DNA from: Bacteroidales bacterium UBA6229
GTDB taxonomy: Bacteria; Bacteroidota; Bacteroidia; Bacteroidales; F082
Direction of reading: 5' to 3'
Length of the DNA: 8,843 nucleotides
Assembly (NCBI GenBank): GCA_002440975.1
Contig: DJWN01000121.1
Location: 1 to 8,843 of the forward strand
The position numbers were made by a program, and so were the translations under genes. Positions 1-5,201 of this stretch are shown here, piece by piece. Below the pieces are notes generated by a model. That model worked only from the letters and a program-made list of their open reading frames with translations, did no database searches and had not been told where the DNA came from. Position 1 is the first letter of the stretch, and the number at the start of each line of letters is the position of its first letter.

Positions 1-25
1 ACCCTGGTTCCTATCTCCTAAAGTG

Positions 26-189
26 CAGGTTTTGGTTTAAAAGTTATCCTGCCTCTACCTCTCTTAATCCAAAAAAATCAAAAAGGTAACCATTTTTTTT
101 CAAAAAAAATTAAAAATATTTCTTAGTTTACTGATTATCTTTGCTTTATTAACGCATTTTTTCTTCTCCTGCTTACATTATGTCAACTT
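26..189. repeat. Diverged tandem repeat, unit 1
   Basis: This unit aligns with 203-371 along its whole length. The shared blocks in order are GGTTnTGGTTT (28-38), a pyrimidine-rich stretch ending in TCC (to 70), a T-run/A-run tract starting CATTTTTTTT (91), CTGATTA (131-137), and CTTACATTATGTCAACTT (172-189). The offset to unit 2 drifts from 177 to 182 bases, so there are small indels as well as substitutions. T8-C-A8 at 93-109 forms a perfect inverted repeat and could bend DNA. A TATCTTTG box (136-143) resembles a promoter element but is not conserved in unit 2. Function is unknown. Confidence 0.65.
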
Positions 190-202
190 AAGTACCCTTT
201 GC

Positions 203-371
203 CCGGTTCTGGTTTCAACCTTACCCTTCCTCTTTTCACCCATTATATTCCAATAAGTAGTGAAATCTAATCACTTTTTTTTAAAGAAAATTAAAAAAGT
301 TTCTAATCCTCTGATTAGTTGCGTTTTAAAAAATACAAATTTTTTCACTCAGGATTACATTATGTAAACTT
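203..371. repeat. Diverged tandem repeat, unit 2
   Basis: This is the second copy of the unit at 26-189. The shared blocks appear in the same order: GGTTCTGGTTT (205-215), the pyrimidine stretch ending TCC (to 251), CACTTTTTTTT (272-282), CTGATTA (311-317) and ATTACATTATGTAAACTT (354-371). The terminal block contains a perfect palindrome with a one-base centre, TTACAT-T-ATGTAA (355-367), which has one mismatch in unit 1. No third copy follows. Conservation of the end block together with the A/T tract, while the rest has drifted, suggests that these parts matter, but this is inferred from only two copies. Confidence 0.65.
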
Positions 372-392
372 GGTATATAATTAGATCATTTT

Positions 393-442
393 ATAGGCTG
401 TTGGTGTTTAGCTTTTAGCTCGTTTTAACTGATGCAGCCTAT
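393..442. repeat. Inverted repeat ATAGGCTG / CAGCCTAT
   Basis: Perfect 8-bp arms at 393-400 and 435-442 are separated by 34 bases. The loop contains a smaller AGC-TTTTA-GCT repeat (410-420). The plus strand continues into ATTCATTTTTTAAT, so an RNA read rightwards would have a weak terminator-like shape. No gene ending just to the left is visible to confirm that. Confidence 0.4.
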
Positions 443-519
443 TCATTTTTTAATATATACTTTCCTCTATACGCTTGCTCACTCTCTTGCTTCTTCAATC
501 GCACTTGTTTTTTGGGAAC

Positions 520-569
520 CTGGAACATGTCCCGATGCATTCGCTATCGGGAACAAAGAAAAGTTCCAG
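520..569. repeat. Nested inverted repeat (REP-like hairpin)
   Basis: The outer arms are CTGGAAC (520-526) and GTTCCAG (563-569). The inner arms are TCCCGAT (530-536) and ATCGGGA (546-552), with a 9-base loop. All arms pair perfectly, giving a two-tier stem interrupted by unpaired bases on both sides. No T-run follows on either strand, so it looks more like an intergenic palindromic repeat or an RNA-stabilising structure than a classic terminator. Confidence 0.5.
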
Positions 570-588
570 AACAATTAATGATTTAACG

Positions 589-605
589 CAACCCCTTCAG
601 GGTTG
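589..605. repeat. Palindromic repeat, copy 1 (CAACCC / GGGTTG)
   Basis: CAACCC (589-594), loop CTTCA, GGGTTG (600-605) gives a perfect 6-bp stem. The same core recurs at 642-660 in the same orientation. Paired short palindromes in one intergenic region are typical of REP-type elements. That class assignment is inferred. Confidence 0.6.
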
Positions 606-641
606 ACAAACAATTTGCACTAACCATTTGCTACAATAGCA

Positions 642-660
642 GCAACCCCTGCAGGGTTGC
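642..660. repeat. Palindromic repeat, copy 2 (GCAACCC / GGGTTGC)
   Basis: GCAACCC (642-648), loop CTGCA, GGGTTGC (654-660) gives a perfect 7-bp stem. It matches the copy at 589-605 except for one base in the loop, and has an extra pair at the base of the stem. The 36 bases between the two palindromes are AT-rich. There is no T-run on either side, so a terminator role is not favoured. Confidence 0.6.
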
Positions 661-723
661 GCTATCGAGACAAGTCAGATCTTCACTTCAAATCTTCATG
701 GTGCTGGAGTCCCCAAGAATTGA

Positions 724-752
724 GCCTGCCTGTCTGCCATCAGGTAGATCTG
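724..752. repeat. Degenerate GCCTG...CAGG...TCTG repeat
   Basis: The order GCCTG, CCTG (729-732), CAGG (741-744), TCTG (749-752) resembles the palindromic element at 7358-7379 in the gap after another gene. The 16-base cores at 729-744 and 7360-7375 agree at 11 positions. The stem here is reduced to 4 bp. It is probably a decayed member of a dispersed intergenic repeat family, although two copies are thin evidence. Confidence 0.35.
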
Positions 753-906
753 TCGCCAGATAAATCTAATAACACGTAAGGGGTGGCGGCAAAAAAACAT
801 TAATCACTTATGCCCATTTACTTTAATCATTCCTCATCAAACCTTTAACAATAACAACCATGACAACAACGAGTACAATGACAACACCTCAACACCCTAT
901 CCGCTC

Positions 907-3045
907 CTACTCCACCGGTACAAAACTCACCGCTGCACCTCCGCCGGGAGCAAGTTCAAGACTCAGGATGTCGCTTTGTTTCAGTTGTTGTTTTACGATC
1001 TTATAAGCCGTTGGGTTTTCATCCCAATGGGCATCGGCTGCATCAAGATAAAGCCGGGCTTCGTAGGTAGTTCCGGCTTCCAGAAAATCGAGCTTTACTT
1101 CCAGTTTGCGGGCTTCTTCATTGGTGATAGCCCCTAAAAACCAATTGTCTGAATCCCTTTGCTGACGTGCAATTGTCACGTACTCGCCCACTTCTCCGTT
1201 GAGGGTAAGGCTTTGTTCCCAGTCAACAGCCACATCGCGGATAAACTGAAAAGCAGGGTGATTGGTGTAAGCTTCAATCAAATCCGGAACCATTTGTATA
1301 GGACTGTAGATCACCACATAAAGTGCCAGCTGATGCACCAGGGTGGTATTCACCTGATTATTGGGTTTCCAGGGATCGAGCTTGATATTGAAAATACCGG
1401 GTGTAAAATCAATCGGGCCGGCCAGCATACGTGTGAAGGCCACAGTAGGCAGGTGATTGGGCGGGTTGCCTCCGTCAGAAGCCCAGGCATTGAATTCCTG
1501 TCCGCGCAAGCCTTCACGTGAGATGGCATTGGGAAGGGTGCGCCGGATGCCGGTTGCTTTTATGGGCTCGTGGGCATTGATGGCAATTTTGTACTTGGCA
1601 GCGGTTTCGAGGGCACGGCGATAATGGTTTACCATCCATTGCCCGTGGTGATACTCCCCTTTGGGAATGATCTGGCCTACATAACCTGTCTTCACCGCAT
1701 GGATGCCAAGCGATTCCATCAGTCGGTAAGCCGTGTCCATCTGCTGATCGTAGGTGCGCACAGCTGCTGAGGTTTCGTGATGCATGATCAGCTCCACCCC
1801 TTTCGACTTGCCGTAGCGAACCACCTCAGCCAAATCATAATCGGGATAGGGAGTCACAAAGTCGAAAACGCCTTCGCGATCTTCAAAACCTATCCAGTGC
1901 TCCCATCCGGTATTCCATCCCTCGACCAGGATTGCATGGATATTGTTTTCAGCTGCAAAATCAATCAGTTGCTTGGCATATTTAGTAGTAGCGCCATGCT
2001 TGCCATGAGGTTTAAGGCCACCAAAGGAATTCATATCCTGTGTAGCAGCATAATCCCATGTTTTGCTTCCCAGATGCATATCCCACCAGATGCCAACATA
2101 CTTGGTGGGCTTAAACCATGACACATCGCCTAAGCGATTGGGCTCGTTGAGGTTAACGATCAGTCGTGAATCTATCAGGCCGGCTGCAGTTTCGCTGATC
2201 TGAATGGTTCGCCAGGGCGTACTGAAAGCACCCTTGCGTTTTACTTTATAACCCAGCCTGTCCGATCCTACCAGCTCACTCACCAGATTGAAATTATTCG
2301 TGTCGATTTTAATGGTCATATCGGCATAGTCAGTCAGGTTGGCCTCATGAAAGCTCAGGTAAATTCCTTCGGCAGTCTTCATGGTGACCGGCGTGTTCAC
2401 CGCATTAAAAGGGATATGTGTTTGTGCCAGATCATTGTGACTTCTGAGAGCCAAAGCATCAATTTCACTCAACCTGGTATGGTGATAGAGGTGTTCGTAA
2501 ATATCCCAGTCGCCCGGAATCCACCACACCTGATGGTCGCCCGTCAAATTAAAATGCGTGTGTTCGTCCAGGATGATGGTTTCCTGATCATCCGTCAGAT
2601 CGGGGAAAAGGTATCTGAAACCCAAACCATCATCATACAGCCTGAACTGCAACTGAAACTGTCGTGCAGCTGTTGTTTTTTCTGTTACACTCACCAGCAT
2701 TTCCTTGTAATGATTGCGCACCACGCGCTGCTCGCCCCAGGGCATTTCCCAGCTTTCATCTTTTTCAGTAAACTCCACTTTCGTCACTTCCAGTTGATTC
2801 ATCAAAGGCTCCTGATCTTTAAATTCGAAACCCAGCCAGGAGGTATCAATAAGCAGTTGATCCCCGAACCTCAAAAGATATCCCAGCTCGCCCGCCTTGC
2901 CTGAAACCAGCTCCACATTAATTTTCCCATTGGGAGATTGCACATGCGTATCAACTGTTTTTTTCATATCGCAGGCAGTTAAAATCATAGCTATCGCCAA
3001 AATGCCGACAGTTAAGCGTATTTTTGATGAAGATGAAGCTTTCAT
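907..3045 (-). CDS. GH97 family glycoside hydrolase, SusB-like lipoprotein
   Basis: Predicted periplasmic exo-acting glycosidase, most likely an inverting alpha-glucosidase like Bacteroides SusB, releasing glucose from alpha-glucans. The 712-aa protein, counted from the ATG at 3045, has a signal peptide with lipobox LTAC (Cys25). An N-terminal beta-sandwich (about 30-290), a (beta/alpha)8 barrel (about 300-580) and a C-terminal beta domain follow, as expected for GH97. Key motifs are IMHHET (Glu424), NAHE (Glu493), SREG (Glu511) and RGQE (Glu517). Their spacing matches SusB Glu439, Glu508, Glu526 and Glu532 exactly, and these are catalytic and calcium-binding residues. YEHLY (Glu184) probably supplies the remaining calcium ligand. 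Having Glu rather than Asp at the first position points to the inverting subgroup. The frame also opens at a GTG (3069), but that would lie only a few bases after the promoter box at 3083-3090, so ATG is preferred. No SusC/SusD or other glycan gene is next to it. Family assignment is firm; substrate is inferred. Confidence 0.93.
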   Translation of the reverse strand: MKASSSSKIRLTVGILAIAMILTACDMKKTVDTHVQSPNGKINVELVSGKAGELGYLLRFGDQLLIDTSWLGFEFKDQEPLMNQLEVTKVEFTEKDESWEMPWGEQRVVRNHYKEMLVSVTEKTTAARQFQLQFRLYDDGLGFRYLFPDLTDDQETIILDEHTHFNLTGDHQVWWIPGDWDIYEHLYHHTRLSEIDALALRSHNDLAQTHIPFNAVNTPVTMKTAEGIYLSFHEANLTDYADMTIKIDTNNFNLVSELVGSDRLGYKVKRKGAFSTPWRTIQISETAAGLIDSRLIVNLNEPNRLGDVSWFKPTKYVGIWWDMHLGSKTWDYAATQDMNSFGGLKPHGKHGATTKYAKQLIDFAAENNIHAILVEGWNTGWEHWIGFEDREGVFDFVTPYPDYDLAEVVRYGKSKGVELIMHHETSAAVRTYDQQMDTAYRLMESLGIHAVKTGYVGQIIPKGEYHHGQWMVNHYRRALETAAKYKIAINAHEPIKATGIRRTLPNAISREGLRGQEFNAWASDGGNPPNHLPTVAFTRMLAGPIDFTPGIFNIKLDPWKPNNQVNTTLVHQLALYVVIYSPIQMVPDLIEAYTNHPAFQFIRDVAVDWEQSLTLNGEVGEYVTIARQQRDSDNWFLGAITNEEARKLEVKLDFLEAGTTYEARLYLDAADAHWDENPTAYKIVKQQLKQSDILSLELAPGGGAAVSFVPVE

Positions 3046-3080
3046 TGGAAATAGTATTAGTTTTTTCACACAATTAGCTG

Positions 3081-3100
3081 TTCAAAGATAATGCTTTGAA
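3081..3100. promoter_or_regulatory. Candidate operator: TTCAAAG-N6-CTTTGAA
   Basis: A perfect 7-bp inverted repeat with a 6-bp spacer spans the -7 box of the GH97 gene. A dimeric repressor bound here would block RNA polymerase, so substrate-controlled repression of the glycosidase is a reasonable inference. No regulator gene is visible in the window, and part of one arm is imposed by the TTTG of the promoter itself. Confidence 0.45.
3083..3090 (-). promoter_or_regulatory. Promoter -7 box (TATCTTTG) for the GH97 gene
   Basis: Read on the minus strand this is TATCTTTG, an exact match to the Bacteroidota TAnnTTTG element, 37 bp before the ATG at 3045. A TTTG (3104-3107) lies upstream but at 13 bp spacing, shorter than the usual ~19-21 bp for a -33 element. 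The box lies within an inverted repeat (3081-3100). Confidence 0.6.
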
Positions 3101-3238
3101 AAACAAATGGGGCTGCACAATTCTTCTTTCCTTCCGAAAACACACAAAAACAGCCTGAAAAAGAGCAACATACTTAACCGATAACACAAAAGAATTCTTT
3201 GCAAAGGTTTGCAGGCTTCAAAATGTAAAAGCAGAATC

Positions 3239-3269
3239 TTGCTTAAGATTTAAAAATATTGTACTTTTA
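3239..3269 (+). promoter_or_regulatory. Candidate promoter for the zinc-ribbon gene
   Basis: TTG (3239-3241), a 20-bp spacer and TACTTTTA (3262-3269) fit the Bacteroidota pattern TTG-N19-21-TAnnTTTG, with the last base changed. Transcription would begin close to the ribosome binding site, giving a short leader. An inverted repeat AATCTT-GCTT-AAGATT (3235-3250) overlaps the -33 part. Confidence 0.45.
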
Positions 3270-3280
3270 AGCCAAAAGAA

Positions 3281-3287
3281 AGGAGAT
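3281..3287 (+). promoter_or_regulatory. Strong Shine-Dalgarno site (AGGAGAT)
   Basis: AAAGGAGAT ends a few bases before the ATG at 3292 and nearly matches the full anti-Shine-Dalgarno complement. It fixes the start. It is unusual here because the GH97, pepA, waaA and barrel genes show no comparable site, as is common in Bacteroidota. Confidence 0.65.
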
Positions 3288-3291
3288 CAAC

Positions 3292-3702
3292 ATGAAATAC
3301 AACTACACTTGCCCATATTGCAAAGCTTATTTATTAATTGAAAACCGTTTGATTCTGACGGCTTGCAAAGAGGGTGAAGACATTAACGAACATGGTTTAC
3401 TTTTGCTGATGAACCCCGAAATTGGTAATTATGAAACCCTGCATCATAAAGAAGTGAAGGTCGTAGCAGGCGAAAAATATCATTTTCATTGTCCTGTCTG
3501 TCAGCACAAACTACAATCCGACCTGAACGAAAACCTGGTGATGGTAAATTACACTGACGAAAAAGGCAAGCATTTCGAGCTGCACTTTTCACGTGTGGCA
3601 GGCCAGAAAAGCACCTATAAAATCATGGGGCGTTCAGTGGAGACCTTTGGCATTGATGCTCCCCATTACCTCGATTTTATGAATCTGATGGGAATGGCTT
3701 AA
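3292..3702 (+). CDS. Small zinc-ribbon-type protein of unknown function (two CPxC motifs)
   Basis: I do not recognise a characterised family. The 136-aa protein has two cysteine knuckles, CPYC (7-10) and CPVC (67-70), that probably bind one zinc ion as a split zinc ribbon, with a further Cys25 and several histidines (51, 52, 64, 66). Between the knuckles lies a hydrophobic segment (HGLLLLMNPEIG) and after them a mixed charged region ending in a hydrophobic tail. There is no signal peptide or membrane segment, so it is likely cytoplasmic. The arrangement recalls CpXC-type domains, but the spacing between the knuckles is longer than I would expect, so this is only a resemblance. It has a strong ribosome binding site and its own promoter, diverges from the GH97 gene, and its stop lies 6 bp from the stop of pepA on the opposite strand. 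A role in binding protein or nucleic acid is possible but not shown. Confidence 0.85.
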   Translation: MKYNYTCPYCKAYLLIENRLILTACKEGEDINEHGLLLLMNPEIGNYETLHHKEVKVVAGEKYHFHCPVCQHKLQSDLNENLVMVNYTDEKGKHFELHFSRVAGQKSTYKIMGRSVETFGIDAPHYLDFMNLMGMA

Positions 3703-3708
3703 GATTGC

Positions 3709-5148
3709 TCAAACACCATAGTGCTTAAGAAACTGAAACATCAGCCTCACACCAATTCCTGTTCCGCCAATGCCGCGATAATTATCCCGCTTCTCGATAA
3801 AGGCAGGTCCGGCAATATCGAAATGAATAAAAGGGTAATCCGTGAAATGCTCCAGAAATTTACCCGCTGTGATGGCACCAGCTTCCGGTCCGCCGATATT
3901 TTTCAGGTCAGCAATTTCGGAATTGAGCTGCTCGCGGTATTCGTCCCACATCGGGAACTTCACCAGCCGTTCGTTCACGATTTCGCCACTTTCGGCCAGC
4001 TTACAGAATAAATCGATAGCTTTAACTTCCATAGCCACAATGCCCTGGCTTCCGATAGCTCTGGAGGCAGAGCCCGTCAAAGTAGCAAAATTAAGCACCA
4101 GTTCGGGTTCAAACTTTTTGGCATACGACAAGGCATCGGCTAAAATCAAGCGGCCTTCGGCATCGGTATTGAGCACTTCAACCGTTGTGCCATCAAACAT
4201 GGTGATAATATCACCCGGCACATAGGCATTGCCATCGGGACGATTGTCGGTGGCCGGCACCAGAGCCATCACATGCAAGGGAATTTTGGCTTTGGCAAGT
4301 GCATACAACGAAGCTGATACCACCGCAGCCCCGGCCATATCACACTTCATGGTATCCATGGCATTGGAAGGCTTCAGGCTGAGACCACCCGTATCGTAAA
4401 CCACTCCCTTACCCACCAGAATGACAGGTTTTTTGTTCAACGCATTTTTCGGCTTCCATTCAAGGATTGTGAAGGTAGGCGGGTCGATGCTGCCCATGTT
4501 TACCGAAAGCAAACCTCCCATTTTTAAAGCCTCAATTTTTTGTTTGTTAAAAACCTCAGCCTTTGCTCCTACTGCACGCACTTTATCGCTGATCTGCGCA
4601 GCCAATGCTGTGGCACTGAGCTTGTTGAGAGGCTCATTCACCAGATCGCGGGCCCAGTGGTTAGCTTCGATCAATATGTTCAACTCCTCTATTATTTTTA
4701 GATCTATCGCCTTAGAATACAGATAAATTTCTTGTAAGCTATTCTGTTTTTCCTTTTGGTCTTTGCGGTATTTCAAAAACTGATAATTGCCCAATCCCAT
4801 GCCTTCAGCGATGGCCAAAGCTTCGTTTTCCAATCCTTCGTCAGGAACAATTTCTACGTTTGTCAGGCCATTTTTGTTCAGGTATTGTCCCATAGCAAAG
4901 CCCTGTTTGCGGCACGATTCAAATCGTTTGTTTTCTCCAACCTCCTGATCCACAAAAAGTAAACTTATTCCAACCGGATACCGCTCCAAACTGATCAGTT
5001 CTCTTTTCAATTCGTTTCGCTGTTTTTCGACCCATTTGTTTTCTTCTTTAGTAAGTCCGGTCAAATCGCCCGAAACACTTTTTGATAAGACTATAAGCTT
5101 ATGAATTTCCGCTTTCTCAGCTGTAATATTTCTCAGTTGTATCATCAT
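3709..5148 (-). CDS. pepA: Leucyl aminopeptidase, peptidase family M17
   Basis: Cytoplasmic two-metal exopeptidase that removes N-terminal residues, preferentially leucine and other hydrophobics, from peptides; family members are usually hexamers. The protein is 479 aa against 503 in E. coli PepA. It has a variable N-terminal domain (about 1-160) and a conserved catalytic domain. All expected active-site residues are visible: VGKG Lys247, YDTGG Asp252, SLKP Lys259, KCDMAG Asp270 and the signature NTDAEGRL with Asp329, Glu331 and Arg333. Each sits exactly 23 residues earlier than its E. coli counterpart (Lys270, Asp275, Lys282, Asp293, Asp352, Glu354, Arg356), so the enzyme should be active. 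The start could be the first or second of two consecutive ATG codons. It lies 53 bp after waaA with its own -7 box (5182-5189), so it can be transcribed separately even if read-through occurs. Its 3' end meets the zinc-ribbon gene head-on. Confidence 0.95.
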   Translation of the reverse strand: MMIQLRNITAEKAEIHKLIVLSKSVSGDLTGLTKEENKWVEKQRNELKRELISLERYPVGISLLFVDQEVGENKRFESCRKQGFAMGQYLNKNGLTNVEIVPDEGLENEALAIAEGMGLGNYQFLKYRKDQKEKQNSLQEIYLYSKAIDLKIIEELNILIEANHWARDLVNEPLNKLSATALAAQISDKVRAVGAKAEVFNKQKIEALKMGGLLSVNMGSIDPPTFTILEWKPKNALNKKPVILVGKGVVYDTGGLSLKPSNAMDTMKCDMAGAAVVSASLYALAKAKIPLHVMALVPATDNRPDGNAYVPGDIITMFDGTTVEVLNTDAEGRLILADALSYAKKFEPELVLNFATLTGSASRAIGSQGIVAMEVKAIDLFCKLAESGEIVNERLVKFPMWDEYREQLNSEIADLKNIGGPEAGAITAGKFLEHFTDYPFIHFDIAGPAFIEKRDNYRGIGGTGIGVRLMFQFLKHYGV

Positions 5149-5181
5149 GGTATTGTTGCATTTTTATTGGCAAGTAAAGCG

Positions 5182-5189
5182 CAAAGATA
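5182..5189 (-). promoter_or_regulatory. Promoter -7 box (TATCTTTG) for pepA
   Basis: On the minus strand this is TATCTTTG, identical to the box before the GH97 gene and 33 bp before the pepA start. No TTG is found at the -33 distance, where the sequence is the end of waaA. The box lies in the short waaA-pepA gap. Confidence 0.5.
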
Positions 5190-5201
5190 CAAATGTTGTG
5201 C

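Larger units (their letters stand above)
1..906. other. Long intergenic region with no convincing gene
   Basis: All frames are broken by frequent stops and no open frame here has both a plausible start and recognisable protein content. The first 460 bases are strikingly AT-rich, with long A and T tracts around 91-120 and 274-300, unlike the more GC-balanced genes to the right. The region holds a diverged tandem repeat (26-371) and a run of palindromic elements (393-760), listed separately. From about 760 to 906 I see only low-complexity sequence, including a near-repeated ATGACAACA (860-868 and 878-886). It lies 3' of the GH97 gene, but I found no clear hairpin-plus-T-run terminator for that gene. 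Confidence 0.7.

Noticed and set aside
136..143. Plus-strand promoter box TATCTTTG in repeat unit 1
   Set aside because: It has no -33 TTG at a suitable distance, is not conserved in unit 2, and no gene follows on the plus strand.
182..248. 21-codon minus-strand open frame in repeat unit 2 (MGEKRKGKVETRTGQRVLKLT)
   Set aside because: The reading frame and start codon are not kept in unit 1 and there is no ribosome binding site, so a peptide is not supported.
26..371. Integron attC array or CRISPR array
   Set aside because: There are only two diverged units, no RYYYAAC/GTTRRRY pairs, and no short identical repeats with unique spacers of regular length.
642..660. Rho-independent terminator for the GH97 gene
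   Set aside because: The stem is good, but it lies about 250 bp past the stop codon and is followed by mixed sequence rather than a T-run on the minus strand.
661..790. tRNA or small structured RNA gene
   Set aside because: I could not build a cloverleaf, anticodon arm or T-loop, and the short stems present are explained by the degenerate palindromic repeat.
860..1006. Plus-strand frame from ATG 860 (MTTTSTMTTPQ...)
   Set aside because: It is low-complexity, short, runs antisense into the 3' end of the GH97 gene and has no promoter or ribosome binding site.
1159..2904. Plus-strand open frames opposite the GH97 gene (1159-1521, 1570-1770, 1777-2121, 2347-2904)
   Set aside because: They are antisense to a gene with intact catalytic motifs, show no family motifs, and have a composition typical of shadow frames.
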